Below, piece by piece: positions 26,546 through 35,692 of a DNA stretch of 64,000 bases. The notes beneath the pieces were generated by a model. The model made no database searches and was not told the origin of the DNA. It saw only the letters and a program-made list of their open reading frames with translations. The stretch comes from Pelagibius marinus (GTDB lineage: Bacteria; Pseudomonadota; Alphaproteobacteria; Kiloniellales; Kiloniellaceae): assembly GCF_014925385.1 (NCBI RefSeq), contig NZ_JACSDK010000001.1, forward strand, positions 248,001-312,000, given 5' to 3'. Positions within the stretch are counted from its first letter, which is position 1, and each line of letters begins with the position of its first letter. Position numbers and translations under genes: made by a program.

Positions 26546-28498
26546 TCAGACTTCGGCCTTCTGGGTTGCTGCGGTTGAGGACGATATCTGCGCGTAGCAC
26601 CGGGTCAGTTCCTCGGCGGCGTTCTCGTGCGCCCGCACGAAGTGGCCCTCGCCCAGCTCGATCATGGTGAGGCGGCTTTCCCCGCTGATGCGGAAGGGCT
26701 CAGGCCAGGCCCCGGGTTCCGAGGCGCGGCCCTGCAGCAGCGCGGTGAGGTCGAGGCGCTGGTCCAGGCTCGGCTCGGGCACCGCCGCCAGCAGCGCCTT
26801 GGTATAGGGATGGATCGGCGCGCGAAACAGCTGCGCGCGCGGCGCCACTTCCACCAGGCGGCCGCAGCACATCACCGCGATGCGGTCGGCGATGTAGTCG
26901 ACCACGGCCAGGTTGTGGCTGATGAAGATATAGGTCAGGCCCAGGTCGCGCTGCAGGTCCTTCAGCAGGTTCAGCACCTGGGCCTGGATCGACACGTCCA
27001 GGGCGGAGACCGGCTCGTCGCAGATCACCAGCTGCGGGTGCAGGGCGAGCGCGCGGGCGATGCCGATGCGCTGGCGCTGGCCGCCGGAGAAGCTGTGCGG
27101 GTAGCGCCGGATGTGGTTGCGGTTGAGGCCGACGACCCCCATCAGCTCCTCGACGATCTGGCGGCGCTCGGCCGCCGTGCCGACGCCGTGGATCAGCAGC
27201 GGCTCGGCCAGGATGTCGCCGACCGTCATGCGTGGATTGAGGGAGGAGAAGGGGTCCTGGAAGACGAACTGGATCTTGCGGCGGAAGGCCATCAGGTCGT
27301 CGCCCTCCAGCTTCAGCACGTCGGTCTCGCCGCCGCTCTCCTTGTCCATGTAGGTAATGCTGCCGCTGTCGGGCTTCAGCGCGCGCATGATCATCTTGGA
27401 CAAGGTGGTCTTGCCGCAGCCGCTCTCGCCAACCAGGCCCAGGCACTCGCCGCGCCGGACCGTGAAGCTGACGTCGTCGACCGCCAGCAGGCTGCCAGCC
27501 TTGTCGTTGTTGAAAAGGCCGGCCTTGCGGATGGTGAAGTTCTTGCTGACGTGCTCGACCTTCAGCAGGGTGCCGCCGCCTTGGTTGTCGTGCGCCTTGG
27601 CCTTGCCCAGGAAGGCGCTGTCGTCGCGCTGCCTGATTTCGCGGATCGGCACCAGGCGCTCGCCGGGCTTCATGTGGAAGCGCGGCACCGCGCGCAGCAG
27701 CGCCTGGAGGTAGGGGTGCTTGGGTTCGTGGAAGATGTCTTCCAGAGCGCCGCTCTCCATGACCTCGCCGTGGTACATCACCACGACCTCGTCGGCGACG
27801 TTGGCCACCACGCCCAGGTCGTGGGTGATGATCAGCACCGCCATGCCCAGCTCGGCCTGCAGGTCCTTGATCAGTTTCAGGATCTGCGCCTGGATGGTGA
27901 CGTCCAGCGCGGTGGTCGGCTCGTCGGCGATCAGCAGCGCCGGGCGGCAGACCAGGGCCATGGCGATCATGGCGCGCTGGCGCAGGCCGCCGGACAGCTC
28001 GAAGGGGTAGGTCTTCAACGCCTTGTCGGGATCCGGGAAGCCGACCAGGCGCAGCATCTCCGTTGCCAGGGCGCGGCCCTCGGCGTCGCTGACCCGGCGG
28101 TGCAGCTGCAGGGCCTCGCAGATCTGGTTGCCGACGGTGTGCACCGGCGACAGCGAGGTCATGGGCTCCTGGAAGATGATGGAAATGCGTCCGCCGCGGA
28201 TCGCCCGCATTTCGGCGCTGTCGGGGTGCAGCGCGGCGATGTCGATCATGGTCTCGGCGCGGTCGGCGGCCAGAACCGGATCGTGGAACAGAATGCGTCC
28301 GGCGTCGATGCGCGCCGTGCGGGGCAGGATGCCCATAATCGCCTGGCTGACCACGGACTTGCCGGAGCCCGACTCGCCTACCAGGGCGACGGTCCGGCCG
28401 GCGGGCACCCGGAAGCTGACGCCGCGCACTGCCTCGAGCCGGCCTTCCGGCAGATCGAAGCTGATCCGCAGATCTCTTATACGCAGCAGATCCCGCAC
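26546..28498 (-). CDS. Fused double ATPase of a peptide ABC transporter (DppD-DppF type)
   Basis: The 650-residue protein contains two complete ABC ATPase domains. Domain 1 has Walker A GESGSGKS, signature [15 protein letters not shown] and Walker [13 protein letters not shown]. Domain 2 has [24 protein letters not shown] and [12 protein letters not shown]. Both end in the oligopeptide-transporter C-terminal extension ([12 protein letters not shown] and [14 protein letters not shown]). It is the first gene of the leftward ATPase-OppB-OppC operon. Fusion of the two ATPases is known in YejF-like systems, which take up peptides such as microcin C. Confidence 0.92.
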   Translation of the reverse strand: MRDLLRIRDLRISFDLPEGRLEAVRGVSFRVPAGRTVALVGESGSGKSVVSQAIMGILPRTARIDAGRILFHDPVLAADRAETMIDIAALHPDSAEMRAIRGGRISIIFQEPMTSLSPVHTVGNQICEALQLHRRVSDAEGRALATEMLRLVGFPDPDKALKTYPFELSGGLRQRAMIAMALVCRPALLIADEPTTALDVTIQAQILKLIKDLQAELGMAVLIITHDLGVVANVADEVVVMYHGEVMESGALEDIFHEPKHPYLQALLRAVPRFHMKPGERLVPIREIRQRDDSAFLGKAKAHDNQGGGTLLKVEHVSKNFTIRKAGLFNNDKAGSLLAVDDVSFTVRRGECLGLVGESGCGKTTLSKMIMRALKPDSGSITYMDKESGGETDVLKLEGDDLMAFRRKIQFVFQDPFSSLNPRMTVGDILAEPLLIHGVGTAAERRQIVEELMGVVGLNRNHIRRYPHSFSGGQRQRIGIARALALHPQLVICDEPVSALDVSIQAQVLNLLKDLQRDLGLTYIFISHNLAVVDYIADRIAVMCCGRLVEVAPRAQLFRAPIHPYTKALLAAVPEPSLDQRLDLTALLQGRASEPGAWPEPFRISGESRLTMIELGEGHFVRAHENAAEELTRCYAQISSSTAATQKAEV

Positions 28499-28565
28499 CC
28501 TCGTTCCCCGTTCCCCGTCAATCTCGCCTGTTCTACCTGTAGCTTCTTATATGTCTGCGCAGCGT

Positions 28566-29144
28566 TTATAGGACGTTTGGCGGGGAATCGCACCCGTCTG
28601 GTGATCCGCCGGTGCCGTCCCCCCTGCCGCCGGCCGCTCCGTCGCCTTCCCCGCCGGCCGGATCGATGCCCAGTTCGATGAGGTTGCTGCTGGTCGCCGG
28701 GTCCAGCGCGAGGCCCCGCGACCGCATGGCCATGGCGGCCTGCCCGGCCAGCCAGTCGAAGCCATCGATGGAGGATTCGAAGGTCATGGCGATGCCACCG
28801 CCCTTCAGCGTCAACTGCATGAAACCGCTGCCCGACGGCCGCCATTTGCTGCGCCGCGCGCCAAAATAGCGCAGTTTCATGGCCTCGATCCGGCTCCAGG
28901 GCATGACCTTGGTGGTGACCCCGCGGCAGGCGATCTCGTCGCCGGTGACCGCCACCCGCAGCTTGTGGCGCAGGGCCGTGCGCAGGCCGAAAACGGCGAA
29001 AAGCGCCGCGATGGAGCCGAAAATGGCAAGCACGGCCGGGGATGGCGGCACAGCCAGCAGCACCCCGAAGCCGACGAAGAGCCCGGCGGCGCTGCGCAGG
29101 TAGTCGCCGTAGAGGGCCCGCGGCGGATAGCGGAACAGCTTCAT
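28566..29144 (-). CDS. Small membrane protein, function unknown
   Basis: A 192-residue protein starting MKLFRYPPRALYGDYLRS with two close hydrophobic segments (about residues 19-55). A soluble C-terminal part follows, with alternating strands (KLRVAVTGDEIACRG...MPWSRIEAMKLRYFG...GGIAMTFESSIDGFDWL), resembling a bacterial PH-like fold. The start overlaps the stop of the deacetylase-like gene by four bases; the frame upstream of 29144 is a shadow. It is the last gene of the seven-gene glycan operon. I do not recognise the family. Confidence 0.75.
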   Translation of the reverse strand: MKLFRYPPRALYGDYLRSAAGLFVGFGVLLAVPPSPAVLAIFGSIAALFAVFGLRTALRHKLRVAVTGDEIACRGVTTKVMPWSRIEAMKLRYFGARRSKWRPSGSGFMQLTLKGGGIAMTFESSIDGFDWLAGQAAMAMRSRGLALDPATSSNLIELGIDPAGGEGDGAAGGRGDGTGGSPDGCDSPPNVL

Positions 29145-29959
29145 CTGGCCTCCTCCCGCGCGAAAACGGTCGCCGCCGGCAGCAGGCGCACGGCGCGGTG
29201 GCCGGCGAGGCGGGCCAGCAGCTCGCCCAGGAAATCCCAGGCCGCGCCGTCGTGGACCAGGTGGTGGCTGAGGATGCCGCTCGGCTCGCCCGGGTCGGCC
29301 CTGCCCTGCCGCTTGGCGGCCAGGTGCCCGTTCAGCAGGCCCAGCGCGGCCTCGGTGCCCAGAAAGCGGCGCTCGGGCCGCCACTGCATGATGTCCAGGT
29401 GGCAGTTTACCTGGGGCACGCCAGGGGCCGCCTCGGCGGCGGCGCGGGCCCGGTAGGTGGAAAGCCCGGTAAAGCCGAGGCCCGGCAGGCGCGGCAGCAG
29501 CGCCGCGGCGATGCGGTTCCACGGCGGCACCAGAACCGGCAGGAAGCGCCGCCCGAAGCGGGCCGCCAGGCCCTCTTGCCCGCGGCGCAGTTCGTCCAGC
29601 ACCGCCGGCCGCCGCTGCGGGTCGATCAACTCGCACTTCTTGGCGCCCGGTTCGCCAAGGCTGCCGGCGTTGTTGGCGTGGGCGAAGCCGTGCTGCAGGA
29701 CGGCCGTCTGCGCGTCCTGGCCGTCCAGCAGATCGGCCAGGGCGTCTTCCGCCGTGGCCGGGATCACCGCCAGGGCCAGGGGCGCGGCCCGGGCGGCGGC
29801 CAGGTCGAGCAGCCGCTCCAGCGCCGGCGAGGGGGCGGCCGCATCGTCGTCGCGCCACCAGATCCGCGCCTCGCGCCCGGCCGCCGCCCAGGCGTCCAGC
29901 TCCGCCTCCAGGGCCGCCCAGGCTCCGGCCGTTCCCTTCCCTGGCGCCGGCGTCCTCAT
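29141..29959 (-). CDS. Polysaccharide-deacetylase-like protein
   Basis: A 272-residue NodB-fold candidate. RIWWRDDDA gives the acidic metal site, VLQHGFAHANN resembles the HxxxH/N-type second motif, and VPPWNRIAA is the third conserved block. ILSHHLVHD supplies the late His. Such proteins remove acetyl groups from surface or cell-wall sugars; the substrate is unknown. The start at 29959 shares one base with the upstream stop (TGATG). It lies in the overlapping glycosyltransferase operon, which supports a role in glycan synthesis. Confidence 0.78.
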   Translation of the reverse strand: MRTPAPGKGTAGAWAALEAELDAWAAAGREARIWWRDDDAAAPSPALERLLDLAAARAAPLALAVIPATAEDALADLLDGQDAQTAVLQHGFAHANNAGSLGEPGAKKCELIDPQRRPAVLDELRRGQEGLAARFGRRFLPVLVPPWNRIAAALLPRLPGLGFTGLSTYRARAAAEAAPGVPQVNCHLDIMQWRPERRFLGTEAALGLLNGHLAAKRQGRADPGEPSGILSHHLVHDGAAWDFLGELLARLAGHRAVRLLPAATVFAREEAR

Positions 29960-31146
29960 CAGGCGGCCTCCTTCATCCGCGAGACAAGGTGGCGGGCGGT
30001 TTCCTCGGCGCCGTCCAGGCGGAAGGGGGTCTTTCCGTGCGCGCCGCCCTGGGGCAGCGCCTTGGCGATGCCGGCGGCCAGGCTTTCCGGGGACAGGCCG
30101 TCCTCGGCAACGACGGTGATCAGGTCGTTCTCCGCCAGCATCCGGGCGCGCTGAAGCTGCTCGGTCTCGGTGCCGCCGGCGAAGGGCACGATCACCGCGG
30201 GCACGCCGCTGGCCAGGACCTCCATCAGGGTATTGTAGCCGCCCTGGCTGATCGACAGCCGGGCCCGGCTCAACAGGGCGACGAAGTCGGGCCGCGCCCG
30301 CTCCACGGTGACGCCTTCCGGGGCCGTCTCGGCGATGGCCCGGAATTCCGCTTCGGGCAGGTTGGGACCGATCAGCAGGCGCCAGGGCGCCGCGGCCAGG
30401 GGCGACAGCGCGCGCGCCGCCAGGGCGGTGCGCAGCAGCGCCGCGCCGACGGCGCCGCCGCCGGTCGACACGACGACCTCGCCGCGCCCCGTGGTGTCGT
30501 CCGCGCGGCGCGCGGCGGCGACGGCCCGGCCGGCTTCGGTCACATAGCCGGTGTAGTGCAGGCGCCGGGCAAGCGCGTCGCATTCCGGGAAGCTGTCCTC
30601 CAAGCGGAAGAAGCGCGGGTCGCCGTGCATGTAGACGATGTCGAACTGCCGGGTGAAGCGGTCGATCATCCAGGCGGCCTTCTCCGCGCTTTCCGGCCGG
30701 ACGACGACGTCGCGCAGGGAGCAGGCGATGAGCGCCGGCGGGCTGTCGGCGCGTGCCGCCTCGATCAGGGGGTCGAGTTCGAAGCGCATCTTGCGGCGGC
30801 CGAAGGGATAGAGCTCCGTCATCACGACCCTTGGGCGGCAACGCCGGTAGACCTCCAGCAGCAGCGCGCGCCGCCGCGCCTTCCAGGCCTCGTCGATGGG
30901 CCGGCCGTGCTCGTCCAGGATGACGGCGAAGCTTTCATCCTGGGCGCGCGCCGGGGGCAGCTGCACCACCTCGACGTCCTCCAGGCCCAGACCGCCGACC
31001 GGCAGGCCGCCGGTGACGAAGACCACCTTCAGCCCGGCGCGCCGGAAGGCGCGGGCCAGCACCGCGGCGCGGCGGACATGCCCGATGCCGAGCAGATGCT
31101 GCACGTAGAGCAGGACGTCGACTCGTTCGGGGGCGCGTTCGGTCAT
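29959..31146 (-). CDS. Glycosyltransferase, MurG/GT28-like
   Basis: A 395-residue cytosolic or membrane-edge glycosyltransferase. The N-terminal LLYVQHLLGIGHVRRAAVLARAF is the glycine-rich motif of GT-B enzymes. The C-terminal SISQGGYNTLMEVLASGVPAVIVPFAGGTETEQ is the nucleotide-sugar site typical of MurG/GT28. MTERAPERVD at 31146 is the start, overlapping the phosphatase stop by four bases. It is paralogous in layout to the gene at 34235-35464 in the same operon. Confidence 0.87.
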   Translation of the reverse strand: MTERAPERVDVLLYVQHLLGIGHVRRAAVLARAFRRAGLKVVFVTGGLPVGGLGLEDVEVVQLPPARAQDESFAVILDEHGRPIDEAWKARRRALLLEVYRRCRPRVVMTELYPFGRRKMRFELDPLIEAARADSPPALIACSLRDVVVRPESAEKAAWMIDRFTRQFDIVYMHGDPRFFRLEDSFPECDALARRLHYTGYVTEAGRAVAAARRADDTTGRGEVVVSTGGGAVGAALLRTALAARALSPLAAAPWRLLIGPNLPEAEFRAIAETAPEGVTVERARPDFVALLSRARLSISQGGYNTLMEVLASGVPAVIVPFAGGTETEQLQRARMLAENDLITVVAEDGLSPESLAAGIAKALPQGGAHGKTPFRLDGAEETARHLVSRMKEAA

Positions 31147-31745
31147 GAGGCCTGTAGGGGCATGTTGAGGGTGTCGATTGCGGGCTGGCCGCCGGCGGCC
31201 AGGGTAAAGGCCTGGGCGCAACCGTCGCGCAGTTTCACCGGCGGCTTGGCGCGCATGTCCCAGCCTGAGGCCAGGGCGTAGACCGCGCGGATCACGCCCT
31301 TGTGGGTCACCGCGACGACGGTGCCTGCGCTCCCGGTGGTCTCTTGGGCCAGCTTCGTCAGCAAGGGCCGCAGCCGCTGCTGCACGTCGCGCGGGCTCTC
31401 GCCGCCGGGCGGGCGGAAGTCCAGGCCGCGGGCCTCGTTGTCGGCCATGTCGGGCCCCAGCTCATCGCGCAGCTCGGCCAGACTGCGCCCTTCCCAGGCG
31501 CCCCAGTCGGTCTCGATCAGCAGCGGTTCGCTGTCCACCGGCGCGCCGCGCAGGATCTCGGCGGTGTCGCGCGCGCGGGTCAGCGGGCTGCAGATCCAGC
31601 GGGCGCCCGCGGCCTCGGGCGGCAGCCGCCAGCTTTCCACCGCGGCGCGGCCGGCCGGCGACAGCGGCGGGTCGCTGCGCCCCTGGATGCGCCCGGCCTC
31701 GTTCCAGGCGGTCGCCCCGTGGCGGATCAGCAGCAGGCGGCTCAA
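31143..31745 (-). CDS. Histidine phosphatase family protein
   Basis: A 200-residue phosphoglycerate-mutase-fold phosphatase. RLLLIRHGATAWNEAGRIQG contains the catalytic RHG, SPLTRARDTAEIL the second Arg, ETDWGAWEGRSLAEL the general acid Glu and VAVTHKGVIRAV the final His. The start is TTG at 31745, whose TTGA overlaps the stop of the upstream glycosyltransferase; no in-frame ATG lies near. In a glycan operon it might dephosphorylate a sugar or lipid-linked intermediate. Confidence 0.87.
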   Translation of the reverse strand: MSRLLLIRHGATAWNEAGRIQGRSDPPLSPAGRAAVESWRLPPEAAGARWICSPLTRARDTAEILRGAPVDSEPLLIETDWGAWEGRSLAELRDELGPDMADNEARGLDFRPPGGESPRDVQQRLRPLLTKLAQETTGSAGTVVAVTHKGVIRAVYALASGWDMRAKPPVKLRDGCAQAFTLAAGGQPAIDTLNMPLQAS

Positions 31746-32872
31746 GGGTTGCTCGCTTCGTCCAGGATGGCGCTGAGGCGCTTGGCGGCGGCGGTCAGGC
31801 TGTGCTGCTCGGCGATCACCCTGGGGGCGGCCCCGCCCATGGCGATGCGGCTCGCTTTCTGGGACAGCATTTCGCGCACGCTGGCGGCGAAGGTGGCCAG
31901 GCCCGGATCGGCCAGGTAGCCGGTGACGCCTTCGGCCACCACGTTCTCGACGCCCGGGCTGCGCCCGGCGACCACGGGGATGCCCGCGGCCTGCGCCTCC
32001 AGCAGGGCCATGCCAAAGGCCTCGTTCACGGCCGGCCAGACCAGCAGGTCGCAGGCGGCATAGAGCGGCGGCATGACCTCCGGCTGGACAAGGCCCAGGA
32101 AGCGCACCCGCCCCGGCATCGCCCAGGTGAAGGCCTGGACCACGGCGTCGTAGGCCTGGCCCTCCCCGGCCACCACAAGCTGCCAGGGAATATCGGGAAT
32201 GGCGCGCAGCGCCTGGGCCAGGATCTGGTAGGACTTCAGCTTGTCGCCCGGGCGCATCATGGCCGCGGCCAGCAGCCAGGGAAGTTCCGGGTCCAGGTGC
32301 TGCTCGCTGGCCAGCACCGCCCGGTAGTCGTCGCGCAGCGGCCGCACCGCGTCGAAGGGGGCGGTATCGATGAAGGGCTTCAGCGGGCGCACCTTGGCCT
32401 GATCGGGGATCAGCTTGGCGTCCAGGGGGTTGAGGGTGATCACCGCCGCGGCCTGCTCCAGGGCCGCCAGCACCGCCTTGTGGCCCACCGCCCAGGGGCC
32501 TTCGGCCCGCTTGTAGGCGACCGAGGCCTCGGCCACCACGTAGGGGATCTTCAGGGCCTTGGCCACCTTGGGGCCGATCCAGTCCGGCGCCTTGTAGTAG
32601 AGGTGATAGGTGAACCACAGCTGCGGGCGGCGGCGCGCCGGCAGCTTCTTGTAGCGGCGGATCAGGCGGTCGGCGAGCTTCGTGCCCAGCGCCTGCAGAC
32701 GCGCCTGGCGGCTGCTGTCCCCCTCGCCCTCGCGGCTGCGCAGGCGGCTGGCCAGCTCCACGTCGTGGCCGGCCTGCTCCAGCGCCTGGAGGAACATGCG
32801 CGCCATCTTCCGGTCACCCGACGGGTTGGGGTGGGTCGGCGGCTTCAAGGGGGCGTAAAACGCGATGCGCAT
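31742..32872 (-). CDS. Glycosyltransferase family 4 protein (first)
   Basis: A 376-residue GT-B enzyme starting MRIAFYAPLKPPTHPNPSGDRKMARMFLQALEQAGHDVELAS. The C-terminal donor site reads PPLYAACDLLVWPAVNEAFGMALLEAQAAGIPVVAGRSPGVENVV, with the EX7E-type glutamates (E..FGMALLE). Donor and acceptor are unknown. It overlaps the phosphatase gene by four bases and lies 37 bp after the next GT4 gene of the operon. Confidence 0.9.
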   Translation of the reverse strand: MRIAFYAPLKPPTHPNPSGDRKMARMFLQALEQAGHDVELASRLRSREGEGDSSRQARLQALGTKLADRLIRRYKKLPARRRPQLWFTYHLYYKAPDWIGPKVAKALKIPYVVAEASVAYKRAEGPWAVGHKAVLAALEQAAAVITLNPLDAKLIPDQAKVRPLKPFIDTAPFDAVRPLRDDYRAVLASEQHLDPELPWLLAAAMMRPGDKLKSYQILAQALRAIPDIPWQLVVAGEGQAYDAVVQAFTWAMPGRVRFLGLVQPEVMPPLYAACDLLVWPAVNEAFGMALLEAQAAGIPVVAGRSPGVENVVAEGVTGYLADPGLATFAASVREMLSQKASRIAMGGAAPRVIAEQHSLTAAAKRLSAILDEASNP

Positions 32873-32909
32873 GGTGGTCCGGGGTAAAATTTCGTCGCTA
32901 CGCTGCGGG

Positions 32910-34238
32910 TTACTCGGCGGCCTCGCGCCCGAGGGGCGGCGGCAGAAGTTCCGCCAGGCAGTCGATGCCGCTCTTCATATCAAAGTCCGCCCGGATGCGC
33001 TGCTGTCCCGCATCTCCCAACCGGCGCCGCTCGGCCGGCGCGGCGATCAGGCGGGCCAGCGCGGCGGCCAGCGCCGCCGGGTCCTCGGGCGGCACCAGGG
33101 CGCCGCTGGCCCCGTCCTCGATCAGCTCGGGGATGGCCGCGACCCGGGTGGCCAGGCAGGCCAGGGCCTGACTCTGGGCCTCCATCAGCACGTTGGGCAG
33201 GCCGTCGCGGTCGCCGTCGCGGGCGATGCGGCTGGCCAGGACGAAGAGGTCGGCCGCGCGGTACTGCGCCAGGATTTCCGTCTGCGCCTGGCTGCCCATC
33301 CAGGTGATGCGGCCGGCTAGGCCCAAGGCGGCCGCCTGGCGTTCCAGCGCCCCGCGCAGCGGACCGCCGCCGATGTGGGTCAGCCGCCAGTTCAGGGCCT
33401 CCGGCAGTTCGGCCAGGGCCTGCAGCAGCACATCGTAGCCTTTCTTTTCCACCGCCCGGCCCACCGAGAGCAGGCGCACCGGCTGTGCCGGGTCGCTCCC
33501 GTCCCGCAGATCCCCGGCGCGTGGCGCGGCGGCGAAGCGGGCGAGGTCCAGGCCGTGGTAGAGCAGGCGGACGCGCCCCGGCCCGGGGTCCGCTTGGGGC
33601 GCCAGGGCGCGCAGGTGATCGGCCCCGAAACGGGTGCAGGTTACCAGCCATTCGGCCTCGGCCAGCTTCTCGCGCTTTTCCCACGCCGGGATGGTCCAGA
33701 TGTCCTTGGCGTGGGCGGAGACGCTCCAGGGCAGGCCGGTCATCAGGGCGGTATAGCGCGCCACCGAGGCGGGGGTGTGCAGGAAATGGGCGTAGAGCCA
33801 GGTGACCTCCGCCGGCAGTTCGGCGGCCAGCACGCAGGCCTGGCCGAAACGGCGCGGGCGGTTCGGCGTCCGGTCGCGCCACAGGTCGCGCAGGAAGGCG
33901 CGCCGCGCCGCCGCGTAGCCGGGCAGGCGCCGGGCCCGCCACCAGCCGCGCAGCACGCGCAGCGGTTCCTGGTAGAGATATTCCGGCAGATAGCTGACCG
34001 GGGCGCGGATCTCGTCGTGCACCGGGTGGCGCTTGCGGTCGGTGGGATGGCGCATGGAAACGAGGCGCAGCGTGAAGCCACGGCGCTCCAGGGCCAGGAT
34101 CTCCTGGGCGATGAAAGTCTCCGACAGGCGCGGGTAGCCCTTGAGGACCACGGCCACGGCGCCCGGGTCTTGCTGGGCCCGGCCAACCGGCCTGTTGCGT
34201 TCCTCGGTCATTTCGGCGGGCACGAAGGCTGCAGTCAC
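32910..34238 (-). CDS. Glycosyltransferase family 4 protein (second)
   Basis: A 442-residue GT4 enzyme of the colanic-acid-type pattern: AVVLKGYPRLSETFIAQEILALERRGFTLRLVSMRHP at the N-terminus. The donor site is LFVLASRIARDGDRDGLPNVLMEAQSQALACLATRVAAIPELIEDG. The extended N-terminal segment with HFLHTPASVARYTALMTGLPWSVSAHAKDIW is typical of exopolysaccharide GT4 enzymes. It overlaps the first gene of the operon by four bases. Confidence 0.9.
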   Translation of the reverse strand: MTAAFVPAEMTEERNRPVGRAQQDPGAVAVVLKGYPRLSETFIAQEILALERRGFTLRLVSMRHPTDRKRHPVHDEIRAPVSYLPEYLYQEPLRVLRGWWRARRLPGYAAARRAFLRDLWRDRTPNRPRRFGQACVLAAELPAEVTWLYAHFLHTPASVARYTALMTGLPWSVSAHAKDIWTIPAWEKREKLAEAEWLVTCTRFGADHLRALAPQADPGPGRVRLLYHGLDLARFAAAPRAGDLRDGSDPAQPVRLLSVGRAVEKKGYDVLLQALAELPEALNWRLTHIGGGPLRGALERQAAALGLAGRITWMGSQAQTEILAQYRAADLFVLASRIARDGDRDGLPNVLMEAQSQALACLATRVAAIPELIEDGASGALVPPEDPAALAAALARLIAAPAERRRLGDAGQQRIRADFDMKSGIDCLAELLPPPLGREAAE

Positions 34239-35464
34239 AGCCGTCCCTTGCTCGGGGCTTCGGCGACGCTCAGCTTGCTGGCGCCGTGTTCCAGCCAGTA
34301 TTCGGCCAGGCGCACGACGTTCTCCGGACCGTCCAGCAGCCCCGGCACCACCACTTCCGACGGCTGGCGCTGCTGCGGCAGGTTGCGCAGCGCCGTGGCC
34401 ATAAGGTGGGGGTTGCGGGCGCCGTCGTCGCGCAGCATGCGCACCAGGCCCAGGTCCTGCGCGCGCGATGCGCGGATGTGCTGTTCCATGCGCGGCTTGG
34501 TGCGCGGAATCACCAGGGCGCGCTTGTCGAAGGACAAAACCTCGCAGAAGGTGTTGTAGCCGCCCATGCAGACCACGCCGATGGCACGGTCCATCAGGCT
34601 TTCCAGATGGGTCTCGAAGGTCACGGTCTCGACGTTGTTCAGCTGCGCTGCGCGCGCCTGGAAGCTGCTCTGGGCTTCGCCGTTCATGAAGGGTCCGAGC
34701 ACCAGCAGCGCCGGGTGGGGCAACTGGGGGTCGCTTTCATAGGCGCTCAGCACCCAGTCGATGATGGCCTCGCCGTCGCCGCCGCCGCCGACGGTGACCA
34801 GCAGGAAGGGATCCTCGATCTTCTCCAGCACCAGATGGGAATGGACCTTCGGCAGCCGGCGCCGGAGGTAGCCGGTGTAGGTCATCTTCTTGCGAACGGA
34901 ATCCGGCAGGTCGATGCCTTCCAGGGGATCGCAGATCTGCGGCAGCCCATAGACCCAGATGTCGTCGAAGTAGCGCTGCAGGGCCGGGACCACCTGCTTG
35001 CGCTCCCACTCCGGCGCCAGCAGGCCGGGCTCGTCCATCACGTCACGCAGGCCCAGCACGCAGGGCGTGCCGCGCTCGCGCAGCATGGCCAGCGTGCCCT
35101 CCACCTCGCCGCGCAGGCCCAGCGGCTCCTTGTCGACGATGAACAGGTCGGGGTCGAAGGCCTCTGCGGTGTGCTCGATGATCGAGGCCCGCATGGCCAT
35201 GGTCTGCTCGACGTCGATGTGCAGCGCCAGCGAGGTATAGTCGCCGTTGCGCAGCTTGATCACCCCCGGCACCCGCACGAAGTCGACGCGGGAGCGGAAA
35301 TCGAAGGATCCGATGATCGGCGAGCCGGAGAGGATGAGCACCGAAAGCGAGCGCTGCGCCTCCGCCAGGGTATGGGCGATTTCGCGGCAGCGCCGCAGGT
35401 GGCCCAGACCGAAGCTGTCGTGGCTGTAAATAAGGACACGCTTGCCTTTTCGGCTGTCCTGCAT
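34235..35464 (-). CDS. Glycosyltransferase, MurG-like
   Basis: A 409-residue protein and the first gene of the leftward glycan operon. RVLIYSHDSFGLGHLRRCREIAHTL is the N-terminal GT-B loop, and VVCMGGYNTFCEVLSFDKRALVIPRTKPRMEQHIRA is the C-terminal donor-binding motif. It shares this architecture with the gene at 29959-31146, though the two are well diverged. The 228 bp upstream separate it from the divergent pseudo-ABC operon, so both promoters lie in that gap. Confidence 0.87.
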   Translation of the reverse strand: MQDSRKGKRVLIYSHDSFGLGHLRRCREIAHTLAEAQRSLSVLILSGSPIIGSFDFRSRVDFVRVPGVIKLRNGDYTSLALHIDVEQTMAMRASIIEHTAEAFDPDLFIVDKEPLGLRGEVEGTLAMLRERGTPCVLGLRDVMDEPGLLAPEWERKQVVPALQRYFDDIWVYGLPQICDPLEGIDLPDSVRKKMTYTGYLRRRLPKVHSHLVLEKIEDPFLLVTVGGGGDGEAIIDWVLSAYESDPQLPHPALLVLGPFMNGEAQSSFQARAAQLNNVETVTFETHLESLMDRAIGVVCMGGYNTFCEVLSFDKRALVIPRTKPRMEQHIRASRAQDLGLVRMLRDDGARNPHLMATALRNLPQQRQPSEVVVPGLLDGPENVVRLAEYWLEHGASKLSVAEAPSKGRL

Positions 35465-35692
35465 GCCGCAGTCTCCCTTTTCGCGGTCTGCCGGCGCGAC
35501 TATGGCACAGGGGCGCGCGGGCCGGAAGAGCGCTCTGGCGCGCCCGATTCAGGGGGTCGGAAGCGGCCTCCGGCCTCCCATGCGGGTTTCAGAATGTTTC
35601 ATTTCCGGCGGATCATGCACTAAGTTGCGAAGATCGCAGGTCTGGCGGAGTCCGCAAGGGCGGGCCGCGCCGCCGCCCGGCAACGAGGGCCC

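Noticed and set aside
26627-28681. 684-codon open frame antisense to the double ATPase
   Set aside because: The ATPase motifs on the other strand are complete; this frame has no recognisable domain.
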